Source of the DNA: Prochlorococcus marinus bv. HNLC1
Lineage (GTDB): Bacteria > Cyanobacteriota > Cyanobacteriia > PCC-6307 > Cyanobiaceae
DNA: 64,000 nucleotides
Reading direction: 5' to 3'
Assembly (NCBI GenBank): GCA_000218705.1
Contig: GL947594.1
Span: 975,183-1,039,182 of the forward strand
Below are positions 9,785 through 20,492 of this stretch, in pieces (position 1 is the stretch's first letter; each line of letters begins with the position of its first letter). The notes beneath the pieces are model-generated. The model did no database searches. It saw only the letters and a list, made by a program, of their open reading frames with translations, and had not been told where the DNA came from. The translations under genes were made by a program, and so were the position numbers.

Positions 9785-10626
9785 TGACTAAAAAAGACAA
9801 TAAAAAAAATTTTTGGTTAGAAGAATTTGAATCCTTTTATGTCGAGGGAGAAGACTCTAAAAGATTTTTAAATGGAATTACAACAAATAATATGAATCTT
9901 GATGTTCCTTTTATGCAAGCATGCTGGCTTAATCCAAAAGGTATTTTGAGAGCATTGCTAGAAATTCATATCTACAAAGATAAATTATTACTTGTTAATA
10001 TTGAAGGCAATATTAGAGAAATTAAAGATTTTTTCGAGAATATGATCTTCCCCACTGATAATGTTTCTTTGAGTGATAATTTTCCTATTTTTAGATTACA
10101 GGAATTAGATAAGTATCAACCCTGGAGAAAATTTGAACCAAAAATTTTTATCAATAAAGATCCTAAAAAATATTGTCTAGACAATCAAATAGAATTATTG
10201 AAATCAAGTAATCTTGAAATGTGGAAAATATGGCAGGCTATCCCAAGATTAAATTCTGAAATCGATGGTGAAAATAATCCCCTTGAATTAGGTTTATATG
10301 ATTTAGTTGATTTTAATAAAGGCTGTTATCTTGGACAGGAAACAATGGCAAGATTGAAAAGGATATCATCTTTAAAGCAGGAAATTAGAGTTTGGTCATC
10401 TAGTATTCTCAATAAAAACTTTGAATTAAATGATAAAAAAATTTATTTAAATGAAAATAAAGAAATAATAACTGGAACTATAACTAGTTTTTTATCTCTT
10501 AGCTCTAAGAAAGTAATTGGTTTAGCGATGATTAAAAAGAATTATTTAAACCAATTAGAATATTTTTTTAATGAGGAATTAGGATCAATAAAAGTTGAAA
10601 AATCTATAGGATCAGCTTTCTTTTAG
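9784..10626 (+). CDS. ygfZ: YgfZ/GcvT-like folate-binding Fe-S cluster protein
   Basis: This 280-residue protein carries the YgfZ signature KGCYLGQETMAR near residue 181 with its reactive Cys. The N-terminal GITTNNM region is typical of GcvT-fold folate binding (IbaG/YgfZ, COG0354). Family members support iron-sulfur cluster assembly or repair. The start is the ATG overlapping the pyrE stop; a TTG just before it is not needed. The 3' end overlaps the convergent nuclease gene by 15 bases. Confidence 0.88.
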   Translation: MTKKDNKKNFWLEEFESFYVEGEDSKRFLNGITTNNMNLDVPFMQACWLNPKGILRALLEIHIYKDKLLLVNIEGNIREIKDFFENMIFPTDNVSLSDNFPIFRLQELDKYQPWRKFEPKIFINKDPKKYCLDNQIELLKSSNLEMWKIWQAIPRLNSEIDGENNPLELGLYDLVDFNKGCYLGQETMARLKRISSLKQEIRVWSSSILNKNFELNDKKIYLNENKEIITGTITSFLSLSSKKVIGLAMIKKNYLNQLEYFFNEELGSIKVEKSIGSAFF

Positions 10627-12035
10627 AAACTTATGAGCATTATCTAAATGCCATTTAATTATTTCTAAAGTTGCTAAACAATCGTCCTTGTTATAAGTTA
10701 TTATTTTTTCTAAAAAAGAATTCTCTTTCGTATTGCTATATTGGATCCACCAATATAAAGCTTTAGATCCTCCAATATTTTTTTGACTCCACTCAAACCC
10801 TACCCAATTTGCAACTGTTTTTAAACTATAATTTTTTATTGGAAGGATCCATGAGTTTCTTATAAGTAAGTGCAAATCTATAAATCTTGACTCTAAATAA
10901 TCGATTTCAAATTTATTTAAATTAATTATTTTTGCCATTTTTATCATTGTTATTTTTTCTGTTTCTCCAAAGTGTAATATAGGCCAATTACGTCTTGAAT
11001 TTAATTGTTTGAAAATCTCTATTATATTTATTTTTATTTATCAAATTTAATATGGGTTTATAAACAAAATTTTTAGTTTGGTCATTTACATTTTCTACTG
11101 AAAGTAAGCCATATAAAAAGTCATGATTATCGTCAGGATTTGATTCGATATCAAATACATAAAAACCTTGGTTAAGTTTCTTCAATAAATCTAATAAATC
11201 TTTATGAGACTTAAGATGAATTGGTAATCCTGATAAATAAGATTTTGATTGATTAATTAGCTGATTAATTTTCTTAAAATCATTTTCATCATTAATAGAT
11301 AATTTATTTTTTAATTTAGATTTATCACAAGATGCTAATTGCTTAACATCATGTATACCAGCATTCTTTAATGATTGAGATGTTTTACTACCAATTCCAT
11401 CAATGTCGGTTAAAAAACCATTAGATTCAGCTTCTTTATCGCAGAATTGTTTCCAAGAACATATTGAGCATTTTTTTCTGTTTTCCGTAATATTTGGAAT
11501 TTTATATTTTAATGATTCATTTAATTCAAAAAAAAGATTTATTGCTTTACTCTCTTAATTTTTTATTTATGAAGATTTTTTCAGTATAAATTTTATTATT
11601 TTGGCTTGATATCACAAGGCCATATTCTATCTTGGCTTTTTGAAATCTTTCTATAAAAATTGAACATAAAGCTAAATCTAATTGATGTTCTCTCGTCGTT
11701 CTGCGCCCTAATTTTGAAACTGCAGGCAAATATTTATATTTACCCCAAATACTATCTCCATTGGTTCTTATTAATAAAGACGGATTGATCTCAATTTTTA
11801 AATCATTTTTTAATTTATCTCTAATTTTTATTCCTATTACACCTTTGACTCCCTTTTCACATGCTTTTCTTCCTTTGAACAAATCTCCATCAGTAAATTT
11901 ATTAAAATTACTAAATTCAGTTATTAAATGAATTGATTGTTGAGCAGACCAAGTTTTTAGTGATTTTTTACCCCATAAATCAAGCCAAGCCTTTCTTTTA
12001 CATCTTAAATAACTTTTAAGTAATAAATTATTCAA
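10612..12035 (-). CDS. TM0106/YprB-type RecB-like nuclease with HhH and RNase H-like domain, frameshifted
   Basis: Three frames join into one protein of about 470 residues. The N-terminal frame (11547-12035) starts LLLKSYLRCKRKAWLDLW, typical of PD-(D/E)XK RecB-like nucleases with a first Cys, and contains HQLDLALCSIF. The middle frame (10988-about 11551) gives CSICSWKQFC, the C-terminal Fe-S cysteine cluster, then a helix-hairpin-helix (DIDGIGSKTSQSL), then YVFDIESNPDD, the acidic start of an RNase H-like domain. The last frame (10612-about 11045) gives NWPILHFGETE and ITYNKDDCLATLEI, its terminal metal site. Frameshifts fall near 11549 and 11020-11050. The biological role of this family is unsettled. 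Confidence 0.75.
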
Positions 12036-12109
12036 AAATTTTCCAGTTGTATTATATTAATACTACATAAATTAAAATATATTTATACACTTTAGAGGCC
12101 TTTAACATT

Positions 12110-13558
12110 TTGCATCAAGATAATTACAGAGTAATTAAATTTGGTACTGATGGTTGGAGAGGCAGGTTAGCTTTTGATTTTACTTTAGAAAATTTAATCA
12201 AAGTAACCGTTGCTTCTTGCCAAGAGTTAAATTATCAATATTACAATAAGCTTTTATCAAAAAAAGTTTTAATAGGTTTTGATAGAAGATTTATGGCTAA
12301 CCACTTAGCGAAAGCAATAATTCCATATGTTAATGCGTGTGGTCTTGAGCCGATTTTATCGACTAGCTATGTAACAACTCCTGCATGCAGTTTTTATGCG
12401 AAAGAAATGAATTTACTTGGTTCTTTAATAATTACTGCAAGCCATAATCCTAGTGATTGGCTTGGTTTGAAAATAAAAAATTTTCAAGGATCCTCTGTGA
12501 ATTCATCTTTTACGGAAGCAGTAGAAAAGAGAATTAAATTACAAAATACTATCGAGCCTGGCAGTAATAAATATGAAGAAATCGATATAAAGAGATTTTA
12601 TTTAGAAAGAATCTCCTCCAAATTTAATACTCAATTTATTTTAAATAAATTAAAAGAGATGAAAATAAGAGTATTTTTTGATTCAATGCATGGTTCAGCT
12701 TCTAATAGTTTAGATATTCTCTTCAAAGGTAATGGCTCAGATATCGTTCAAGGTATAAGAGAAAATAATGACCCGTATTTCGGAGGACATCCACCAGAAC
12801 CTTTAGAAAATTATATTGATAATTTAAAAAAGATTCTAAAGAAAGAAGCAATTAATGATACAAAAACTTTAGGTATAGTTTTTGATGGTGATGGCGATAG
12901 AATTGCCGTAATTGATGAGTTGGGTAGATACTGTAGTACTCAAAGTCTACTACCATACTTTATTGATTATCTTGGTTTAAAAAATAAGACTTCAGATCCT
13001 GTCTTAAAAACTGTAAGTGGATCGGACATTATCACGAATATATCAAAAAAACAAAATCGGAAAGTAATTGAGTTACCTGTAGGTTTTAAATTTATTGCAG
13101 AAAAAATGATTAATGAACAAATATTTATTGGTGGAGAAGAATCGGGAGGAGTAGGTTTTGGTGAATATTTGCCAGAAAGAGATGGTTTATATGCGGCTAT
13201 GACTTTATTAAATGGAATTGCCGAACAATCAAAATATTTATTTGAATCTCTTGATCAAATACAAAAAGAATTTGGTCCAAGTTTTTATGAAAGAATTGAT
13301 ATACCTTTTGCTAATAATAATAAAAAAAATAATCTAAAAAAATTTATAATTAATAATATACCTAATGATATTTGCAATTATTTAGTCAAGAATGTCTCTA
13401 TGACTGATGGAATAAAAATACGACTTGAAAATAATTTTTGGATACTTTTCAGATTCTCTGGAACAGAACCGCTCCTGAGATTGTATTGTGAGGCTCCTTC
13501 AAAAGATTTGCTTGATAAAACTTTAAAATGGAGTAAAGAATTTATTAATAATGAATAA
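12110..13558 (+). CDS. Phosphoglucomutase/phosphomannomutase family protein
   Basis: This 482-residue alpha-D-phosphohexomutase begins KFGTDGWRGRLAFDF. The phosphoserine loop TASHNPSDW lies near residue 107, the metal loop DGDGDRIAV near 257, and the sugar-binding loop GGEESGGVGF near 344. The C-terminal phosphate-binding RFSGTEPLLRLY is intact. The frame opens at a TTG at 12110 with AGAGG about 11 bases upstream; no ATG is available nearby. Glucose- and mannose-specific enzymes cannot be told apart by eye. It is followed after 4 bases by rdgB. Confidence 0.9.
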   Translation: MHQDNYRVIKFGTDGWRGRLAFDFTLENLIKVTVASCQELNYQYYNKLLSKKVLIGFDRRFMANHLAKAIIPYVNACGLEPILSTSYVTTPACSFYAKEMNLLGSLIITASHNPSDWLGLKIKNFQGSSVNSSFTEAVEKRIKLQNTIEPGSNKYEEIDIKRFYLERISSKFNTQFILNKLKEMKIRVFFDSMHGSASNSLDILFKGNGSDIVQGIRENNDPYFGGHPPEPLENYIDNLKKILKKEAINDTKTLGIVFDGDGDRIAVIDELGRYCSTQSLLPYFIDYLGLKNKTSDPVLKTVSGSDIITNISKKQNRKVIELPVGFKFIAEKMINEQIFIGGEESGGVGFGEYLPERDGLYAAMTLLNGIAEQSKYLFESLDQIQKEFGPSFYERIDIPFANNNKKNNLKKFIINNIPNDICNYLVKNVSMTDGIKIRLENNFWILFRFSGTEPLLRLYCEAPSKDLLDKTLKWSKEFINNE

Positions 13559-13562
13559 ATAA

Positions 13563-14147
13563 ATGAAAAAACTTTTATATCTCGCAAGTAAAAATTTAGG
13601 GAAAATTAGTGAATATCAGAAATTACTATCAGATATTAATTGTCAATTGGCTTTACAACCTGATTCAATAGATGTTGTTGAAACAGGTAAAACTTTTAGA
13701 GAAAATGCTGTCAAAAAAGCTTGCGAGGTATCAAAAAAGTTGAATAATTATGCAATTGCAGATGATTCAGGTTTATGTATAGAGGCTCTAAATGGTAGTC
13801 CTGGTATCTATTCATCAAGATACGCAGATAATGATAAAGATAGGATTAAGAGAGTATTAAGTGAGCTTGAAGGTATTCATAATCGTAATGCATATTTTGT
13901 CGCAAATGTTTGCGTCGCAACTCCTGATGGAGAAATAATATTAGATATTGAGGAAAAATGTTTTGGAACTATATTATTAAGTACTAGAGGAACAAATGGA
14001 TTTGGATACGACCCAATATTTGAAGAACTTTCAAGTCGATTAACTTTTGCCGAGATGTCAAATGATATTAAAGATAATTTGAGCCATAGAGGCAAAGCTA
14101 TCGCTAAATTAATTCCTGAACTCAAAAAGATTTTCCCAGATTATTAA
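13563..14147 (+). CDS. rdgB: dITP/XTP pyrophosphatase (Ham1 family)
   Basis: RdgB removes non-canonical purine nucleotides (dITP, XTP) from the pool. The 194-residue protein shows the N-terminal ASKNLGKISEYQKLL substrate motif, the catalytic ADDSGLCIEALNGSPG segment near residue 67 and GTNGFGYDPIF near residue 140, all standard. It lies 4 bases after the hexomutase, likely in one operon. It ends in the tetranucleotide TTAA, which also holds the stop of the convergent carotenoid oxygenase. Confidence 0.95.
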   Translation: MKKLLYLASKNLGKISEYQKLLSDINCQLALQPDSIDVVETGKTFRENAVKKACEVSKKLNNYAIADDSGLCIEALNGSPGIYSSRYADNDKDRIKRVLSELEGIHNRNAYFVANVCVATPDGEIILDIEEKCFGTILLSTRGTNGFGYDPIFEELSSRLTFAEMSNDIKDNLSHRGKAIAKLIPELKKIFPDY

Positions 14148-15640
14148 ATTAATTTTTCATTCGCCCATGATCCATGTAAACCATGTGGAATATTAATCGG
14201 TAATTCATATGTAGCGAGCTCTTCAAGAGTTCTAGAATTTAAAATTATTAAATCACTACCTCTTCTGGATCCATTCCAGATGAGTGTTAATAAATAACCT
14301 TCATCTTCATATTTGCTATCTTCTTTAGGAACCATTATGGGTTCACTGACAAAACCTTTTGGAGCAGCAGACCAGAACAATTCTTCTTTAGTCTCAAGAT
14401 TTATTTTTTTTATTGCTTGTAGTGGTGCATTTCCTGTCTTTCTCTCTGTGCATGCCATCCAGCTATAGTTTGATTTTATTCCTAGAAAATGAGGGTTAAC
14501 GACTGCGAATTCGCAAGTTTGATCACTAATACTTAGTAATTTAGAACTCTTACCTTTTAAATCAATAAGTGATCTTTTTAATGTGCCTGCAGGATAATTA
14601 TCAAAATCAATATCTCTAAAATCTTCATCAGGACCGACTGAGGGGAAATCATCATAAAAAATGCTATCTAAGATAATATTCGAATCATTCTCATATGCGT
14701 TTACATGGTGAAAAACAAACCCTTCAGGAGCGTCAATGATAATTGGAGGTTGACCTCTGAATAGTCCACTATCTCTTGGAACGATGAAAAATTTTGCTGT
14801 TTTATTAGGGTTAGACTTTAAACATTGTGCCGCACCTTTCTGACCCATCACAAATGGTAGTGGATTAAAGTCTATGGCATTTTGCAGAAAGATTGCCCAA
14901 TTTGTAGTTATGGCGAAATCATGAAGGAATGCAAAGCCTTTAAGTTTATCTTTCCTGTCAAATAAAATTTTTCCTGAATTTTTCCCAGAATTTGAAAATT
15001 CCATCAATCTGATGGTACTGGTTGGTCCTGTTTGTACTCCAAAAGTTATTAAAACTTCATCTGCTGAATTGGAATTAAAATCTACCTTTGGATGTGCACT
15101 AAATGCCTCATTCTTCTTAAGTACACCTTTAAGAGTTGTTAATCCATTAGTTTCCAGATTATTTGGATCGAGTGAATGAGGTCCTGCTGCTTCCCATAAC
15201 GCTAATAGTTCATCTCCTAATTTAATAACATGAGTATTAGCGATATTTTTTAGATTTAGGTTAAAAGCATTATTAATAACTCCGCCCTTTTTTTGAGATC
15301 CAAATACTCCTCTATATATAAATTTGTCAACTTTCTGTTCTTTTAAAAAACCTTCAGTTTTTACAAATTTATTAGTAAAAGAAGCTTTCCCATTTTTAAA
15401 TTTTATTGCAGTAATCATCCCATCACCATCAAAAGGATGATGTAACCATTGCCCATCTCTTTCAAGAATACCTGGACCATTTCTAAATAATGTTCCATTT
15501 AATTCAGGGATTATATTCCCCTTTGAAATATTTAAAGATTTATTTTCTAACTCAACTTCAACATTTTGATAAGCGCTTGACCAATCAGCTTTATCAAAAA
15601 CTTGGTTATTTAGAATATTTTTTTCTTGTAAGCTTGTCAC
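14144..15640 (-). CDS. Carotenoid oxygenase (RPE65/CCD family)
   Basis: This 498-residue protein belongs to the carotenoid cleavage oxygenases, non-haem iron enzymes that split carotenoids or apocarotenoids to apocarotenals such as retinal. The four iron-binding His are seen in order: AFSAHPKVD, FAFLHDFAIT, GFVFHHVNAY and the C-terminal LPINIPHGLHGSW. The N-terminal ELNGTLFRNGPG and HHPFDGDGMI motifs are typical. It is probably an apocarotenal oxygenase by general similarity; the substrate is not decidable. hisB lies upstream on the same strand. Confidence 0.93.
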   Translation of the reverse strand: MTSLQEKNILNNQVFDKADWSSAYQNVEVELENKSLNISKGNIIPELNGTLFRNGPGILERDGQWLHHPFDGDGMITAIKFKNGKASFTNKFVKTEGFLKEQKVDKFIYRGVFGSQKKGGVINNAFNLNLKNIANTHVIKLGDELLALWEAAGPHSLDPNNLETNGLTTLKGVLKKNEAFSAHPKVDFNSNSADEVLITFGVQTGPTSTIRLMEFSNSGKNSGKILFDRKDKLKGFAFLHDFAITTNWAIFLQNAIDFNPLPFVMGQKGAAQCLKSNPNKTAKFFIVPRDSGLFRGQPPIIIDAPEGFVFHHVNAYENDSNIILDSIFYDDFPSVGPDEDFRDIDFDNYPAGTLKRSLIDLKGKSSKLLSISDQTCEFAVVNPHFLGIKSNYSWMACTERKTGNAPLQAIKKINLETKEELFWSAAPKGFVSEPIMVPKEDSKYEDEGYLLTLIWNGSRRGSDLIILNSRTLEELATYELPINIPHGLHGSWANEKLI

Positions 15641-15702
15641 GATTTAACATTAATTATTTTATTTTCGCGAATAATGTTCAAAATTGTGGATTATTTCGAT
15701 TT

Positions 15703-16314
15703 TTAATCTTGTTCTCTTTCAAGCATACCTTTACTACTTGGTACGGATCCAGATCGTCTTTGATCTATCTCAGTCGCCATTCTCATGGCTCTAGAAAATG
15801 CTTTGAAACTTGCTTCAACAATATGATGTGCGTTAACACCTTGAATTTGATTTATATGTAATGTGATTCCACTACTATTGACAAAGGCGATGAAAAACTC
15901 TCTCACTAATTCTGTATCGTAAGTTCCAATCCTGGAGGATTGCATTTGCAGGTTATATGACAAATGAGGCCGACCTGAGCAATCTAAAGTCACCTGTATT
16001 AATGCCTCATCAAGAGGAGCTAAAAAATGTCCAAATCTATTAATGCCTTTTCTATCCCCAAGAGATTTTGCAAAAGCTTTGCCTAATGCAATACCAACAT
16101 CTTCATTTGTATGATGATCATCTATTTCAAGATCTCCAATGGCTTTAATTTTTAAATCAAATAATCCATGACTAGAAATTTGATGCAACATATGATCAAG
16201 GAATGGAACTCCTGTGTTGATATCGGAGATACCAGTGCCATCTACATTTAGAAAAACACTTATTTCAGTTTCGTTTGTCTTCCTTTGAATTTCTGCTTGT
16301 CTTATATCTGACAT
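15703..16314 (-). CDS. hisB: Imidazoleglycerol-phosphate dehydratase
   Basis: HisB dehydrates imidazole glycerol phosphate in histidine synthesis and is monofunctional here (203 residues, no phosphatase domain). The di-manganese motifs [10 protein letters not shown] near residue 70 and [13 protein letters not shown] near residue 164 are intact, as is FLDHMLHQI near residue 40. It lies 20 bases downstream of fabI on the same strand, so the two are probably cotranscribed although they serve unrelated pathways. Confidence 0.97.
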   Translation of the reverse strand: MSDIRQAEIQRKTNETEISVFLNVDGTGISDINTGVPFLDHMLHQISSHGLFDLKIKAIGDLEIDDHHTNEDVGIALGKAFAKSLGDRKGINRFGHFLAPLDEALIQVTLDCSGRPHLSYNLQMQSSRIGTYDTELVREFFIAFVNSSGITLHINQIQGVNAHHIVEASFKAFSRAMRMATEIDQRRSGSVPSSKGMLEREQD

Positions 16315-16334
16315 AAAATTAAAAAATTTTTTCT

Positions 16335-17117
16335 CTACATACCATTAATGCAATAACCTGCATCAACGTAAATAGTTTGACCCGAAATACCACTAGAAAG
16401 ATCACTTAATAAGAATGCTGCTGTATTTCCTACCTCTATTTGAGTAACTGTTCTTCTTAATGGTGCTTTCTCTTCAACATTATGAATCATATCTAAGATT
16501 CCCCCAATTGCAGAACTTGCAAGAGTTCTTATAGGGCCGGCACTTATAGCATTAACTCTGATTTGTCTTTCAGGTCCTAGCTCTGCGGAGAGGTACCTGA
16601 CTGATGCCTCTAATGCAGCTTTTGCAACTCCCATGACATTATAATTAGGAATAGCTCTTTCAGAACCTAGATAAGTTAATGAAACTACACCTGCTCCTTC
16701 ACTGAATAAGGGTTTTGCATATTTGCATAAAGGTGCAAGCGAATAAGCACTTATATTAAGTGCTCTATCAAATCCCTCTGATGAAGTATTACTGTAGTCA
16801 CCAATCAATTCATCACGCCCAGCGAATGCTAAACAATGAACTAATCCATCGATTTTTCCCCATTTATTCTTGACATTTTCAAATACTTCTTCTATTTGAG
16901 ATGGGTTTTGAACATCTAATGGTAAGAATAACGAAGGATTTAAATCACTTGTTAACTCTCTTACTTTAGATTCAAATCTGCCTTTTTCATCAGGCAGGTA
17001 GGTTATACCTAACTCAGCCCCAGCTTTGGATAACTGTTGTGCTATACCCCATGCGATTGATCGGTTATTAGCGATACCAGTAACAAGAATTTTTTTTCCG
17101 GTTAAATCAAGAAGCAT
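16335..17117 (-). CDS. fabI: Enoyl-[acyl-carrier-protein] reductase (NADH)
   Basis: FabI carries out the last reduction of each fatty acid elongation cycle. The 260-residue short-chain dehydrogenase fold begins [18 protein letters not shown], the FabI variant of the nucleotide motif. The active site shows Tyr and Lys in [14 protein letters not shown] near residue 155, and [10 protein letters not shown] near residue 190. It is divergent from the thioredoxin-like gene at 17219. Confidence 0.96.
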   Translation of the reverse strand: MLLDLTGKKILVTGIANNRSIAWGIAQQLSKAGAELGITYLPDEKGRFESKVRELTSDLNPSLFLPLDVQNPSQIEEVFENVKNKWGKIDGLVHCLAFAGRDELIGDYSNTSSEGFDRALNISAYSLAPLCKYAKPLFSEGAGVVSLTYLGSERAIPNYNVMGVAKAALEASVRYLSAELGPERQIRVNAISAGPIRTLASSAIGGILDMIHNVEEKAPLRRTVTQIEVGNTAAFLLSDLSSGISGQTIYVDAGYCINGM

Positions 17118-17218
17118 TTTATTAATTATTTATATTATTCTCCTACAAAAAGTGCACTTGTTAATACATAAATCAAAAATATACAATATTCTTCAACTAT
17201 ATAGTTTGTTCATAAACA

Positions 17219-17812
17219 ATGGTTAAAACTAATTCTATGTTTATCGAGTTGGGTAGTTCATTACCTAATGCTGAAATGCTTAATGTTAATTTAAAAGAAT
17301 ATAAAAAATTTGATTTTTCACATTTGGACGAAAGACATTTATTTATAATGTTTATTTGCGCTCATTGCCCATTCGTTAAGCATGTTGAAACTCATATTTC
17401 AAAATTAACAAAAGATATTGAAAATGATATTCAGACTATTGCAATTTCAAGTAATAATATCAAAACTCATCCTGGGGATTCTCCAGAGAATTTAAAAATG
17501 CAAGCTGAAATTAATGGATGGAGATTTCCATATTTATTTGATGAAGATCAAAGCTTTGCAAAGAAATTAAAAGCTGCTTGTACACCAGATTTTTATCTTT
17601 TCACTAATAAAGGGAATAGGAATTTTTCTCTTTTTTATCATGGACAACTCGATAATAGTAGACCCTCTAACAATGTCCCCGTAACGGGAGATGATTTGAT
17701 CTCAGCAGCCAAAGCGATGGTTGGTGATAAAGATTATCCGTCAAAACAGCTGCCCTCACTAGGATGTAATATAAAATGGACACCTGGTAGTGAGCCTGAA
17801 TGGTTTAAGTAA
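17219..17812 (+). CDS. Thioredoxin-fold (AhpC/TSA, PRX-like) protein
   Basis: This 197-residue protein has a peroxiredoxin-like thioredoxin fold with the redox-active pair in FICAHCPFVKH (Cys-Ala-His-Cys) near residue 45, then TIAISSNNIKTHPGDSPENL and ACTPDFYLF. This pattern matches the PRX-like subgroup of uncharacterised thiol oxidoreductases found widely in bacteria. There is no signal peptide, so it is probably cytoplasmic. The DegT-type aminotransferase follows 46 bases downstream. The physiological partner is unknown. Confidence 0.85.
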   Translation: MVKTNSMFIELGSSLPNAEMLNVNLKEYKKFDFSHLDERHLFIMFICAHCPFVKHVETHISKLTKDIENDIQTIAISSNNIKTHPGDSPENLKMQAEINGWRFPYLFDEDQSFAKKLKAACTPDFYLFTNKGNRNFSLFYHGQLDNSRPSNNVPVTGDDLISAAKAMVGDKDYPSKQLPSLGCNIKWTPGSEPEWFK

Positions 17813-17858
17813 AAAATGTTTATCCCGTATAAAAAAGTTTAAGGTTAAGATAAATACT

Positions 17859-19051
17859 ATGCAAGTACCTCCATTCACTTTAGAAAGACAATATTTAGAA
17901 ATAGGTTCTGATATTGAAAAAGAAGTTTTAAAGGTATTAAAAGGAGGTCAATTTATTGGTGGAGATGTAATTAAGCAATTTGAATATTCTTTTTCATCGC
18001 TGATAGGTACAAAATATGCTGTTGGTTGTAATAGTGGTACTGATGCATTAATTCTTGCTCTAAGAGCTTTAGACATAGGTGAAGGTGATGAAGTTATTAC
18101 TTCATCTTTTAGCTTTTTTGCTACAGCGGAGGCAATAAGCAATGTTGGTGCTAAACCGGTTTTTGTGGATATAAATCCAAATACTTTTTTACTAGATACA
18201 AAAAATATTGAGAAAAAAATTAATTCGAGAACTAAAGCAATAATGCCGGTTCACTTATTTGGTAATTCTGTTGATATGACAGTAATTAAGACAATTGCTC
18301 AAAAATTTAAACTAAAAATTATTGAAGATTGTGCTCAGGCTACATGTACAGCCTGGGATGGTCAAAAAGTTGGGAGCATCGGAGATATTGGCTGCTTTAG
18401 TTTCTTCCCAACAAAAAATCTTGGAGCAGCCGGAGATGGTGGAGCAGTGACAACATCTGATGCTTTTTTAGCTCAAAAAATTAGAGAATTAGCAGTACAT
18501 GGAAGTCCTAAAAGATATGCTCATAATCAAATTGGTTATAATAGTAGGCTAGATACGATTCAAGCAGCGATTCTGAATGTTAAGTTAAATTCAATATCTA
18601 AATGGATTGAATCGAGAAAAAAGGTTGCTAATAATTACTTAAATTTAATCAAAAAAAATGACTTTCTCTTCCTACCAGAAACCAATACTAAATTAACTTC
18701 TCATACATGGAATCAATTTGTTATTAGATTTAAAAATGATACGTTCTCAATTAAAGATAATCCCCAAGATTTGTTTGAGACAAATATAGAAAAGTATAAA
18801 TCTCTAAGGAATTTCTTGAAATATCATCTTTGAAAAAGGGAATAAATACTATTATTTATTATCCTATTCCTATTCATTCTCAAAAAGCTTATCAAAATAC
18901 TTTATATAGAAGAGAAGAACTTTTAGAGACTGAGAAAATATGCACAGAAGTACTTAGTTTACCAATGTTTCCAGAAATTACATATGAAGAACAAACCTAT
19001 GTTGTAGAGAATTTAAACTTAATAATAAATGATTACTTAAATATTATTTAA
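17859..19051 (+). CDS. DegT/DnrJ/EryC1/StrS aminotransferase, frameshifted near the 3' end
   Basis: This PLP-dependent sugar aminotransferase family member is about 397 residues over two frames. VGCNSGTDALILALRALDIGEGDEV-type motifs appear near residue 58, EDCAQA near 165 (the PLP-pyridine Asp) and the Schiff-base Lys in FFPTKNLGAAGDGGAV near 190. The frame breaks near 18805-18812; the second frame continues KGINTIIYYPIPIHSQKAYQ, the normal C-terminal substrate region, to 19051. I start at ATG 17859; an upstream in-frame ATG at 17790 lies inside the preceding gene. Family members aminate nucleotide-linked keto-sugars for surface glycans. It ends in a TTAA shared with phrB. Confidence 0.88.
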
Positions 19052-20492
19052 ATAGTTGCATAAAGCGTTTTAAAAATTCTCTGCTGAACGTTATGAGAGA
19101 CAATTGGACTTGGATAGTTAATTTTTTCTAGTTTTGATATATCACCATTTATTATTTCTGAATTATTAATGCCAGATAATTCAGGAATCCAAAATTTAAT
19201 ATATTTGCAGAGAGGATCGAATTTTTTAGTTTGAGTATAAGGGTTAAAAATTCTTAATGGTTTAGGGTCCATCCCACTGCTAGCACTCCATTGCCAACCT
19301 CCATTATTAGCTGCAAGATCACCATCAACTAAAAGTTCCATAAATTTTTTTTCTCCTAATTTCCAATTGCAAATAAGATCTTTCACTAAAAATGAAGCCA
19401 CAATCATACGACATCTATTATGCATCCAACCACTTTGATTTAGCTGTCTCATCGAAGCATCAATTATTGGTACGCCAGTTTGTCCCTCAGACCAACGATT
19501 AAACCATTCTTGATTATCGTTCCATGAAAAATTATTCCATTTCTTTCTATAGGGACCTTTTTCTAATTCTGGGTAATGAAATAAGCAATGTTGATAAAAT
19601 TCTCGCCAAGCAAGTTCTTTTTGCCATGTTTCAATTGATTGGATTTTTTTAGTATCTTCATTTATTAAATTTAGGAGCAGAGTCTTTTTCCAAAGACTTC
19701 TTATACTAATTGTCCCAAATCTTAATGAGCCACTTAAATATGAGGTTCCATCTTCTGATGGGAAATCTCTAGCTAAGTGATATGAGGTGATTTTATTTGA
19801 TGAAGAAAAACTTTCTAATAATTTTTCTGCACCAATTTCACCAGGTCTACATGGGCATATTCCTATGCCTGAAAAATTAATATTTTTAAGAAATTCATCA
19901 AATATTGTTTTAGATTTTGTAACCAATTTACTCTCTATTAATTCATCATCTAAATCTTTTAATTTTTCAAATTTGAAATCCTTATCCTCTTCATTATCAA
20001 AATTTACTTTGTCTAGTTGACCTTTGAACTTTTTAAAAAAAGGTCCATAGACCGTATATGGTGTGTTGCTTCCAGTCGAAATTTCTGCGGGATTAATTAA
20101 TAAATGATCCCATAAATCAACAATCTCAATATTTGAGTTTTTCAAATCAGCTTTAATCTTCTCATCTCTTTGGATTTCATAAGGTTCAATTGCTTTATTC
20201 CAAAATATATATTTAGCATTTATTTTTTTTGCTATTAAAGGAATTAAATGTATGGTGAACCTTTTTCAATAAGTAATCTACTACCTGCTTTCTCCCAGTT
20301 TTCATTTAATTCTTTTAAGCTTTCGCCTAAAAACCATGAACGTGATTTTGAGTTGAAATCATAAGGGTATGTTTCATCAAAAATATAAATTGATGTTATT
20401 GCTTTTGATAAAGCAAATGCCTTTATTAGAGCTTTATTATCGTTAACTCTAAGATCTTTTCTATACCAAAAAAGAATTCTTGGATGTTCCAT
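19048..20492 (-). CDS. phrB: Deoxyribodipyrimidine photolyase (class I CPD type), frameshifted
   Basis: Two frames form a protein of about 480 residues. The first (20244-20492) holds the N-terminal antenna domain, starting RILFWYRKDLRVNDNKAL. The frame breaks near 20243 and continues LIPLIAKKINAKYIFWNK. The FAD-binding C-terminal domain shows WREFYQHCLFHYPE, DASMRQLNQSGWMHNRCRM and DLAANNGGWQW. The Asn in the last motif is typical of CPD photolyases, as opposed to cryptochromes. It repairs UV-induced pyrimidine dimers using light. The start ATG overlaps the end of the Nudix gene by one base. Confidence 0.9.

Noticed and set aside
13877..14125. Antisense frames within rdgB and other genes
   Set aside because: They are shadows of strongly supported genes on the other strand and show no domain of their own.
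17790..17858. An earlier start for the DegT aminotransferase
   Set aside because: The extra residues lie over the end of the thioredoxin-like gene and do not resemble the family; ATG 17859 leads directly into the conserved N-terminus.
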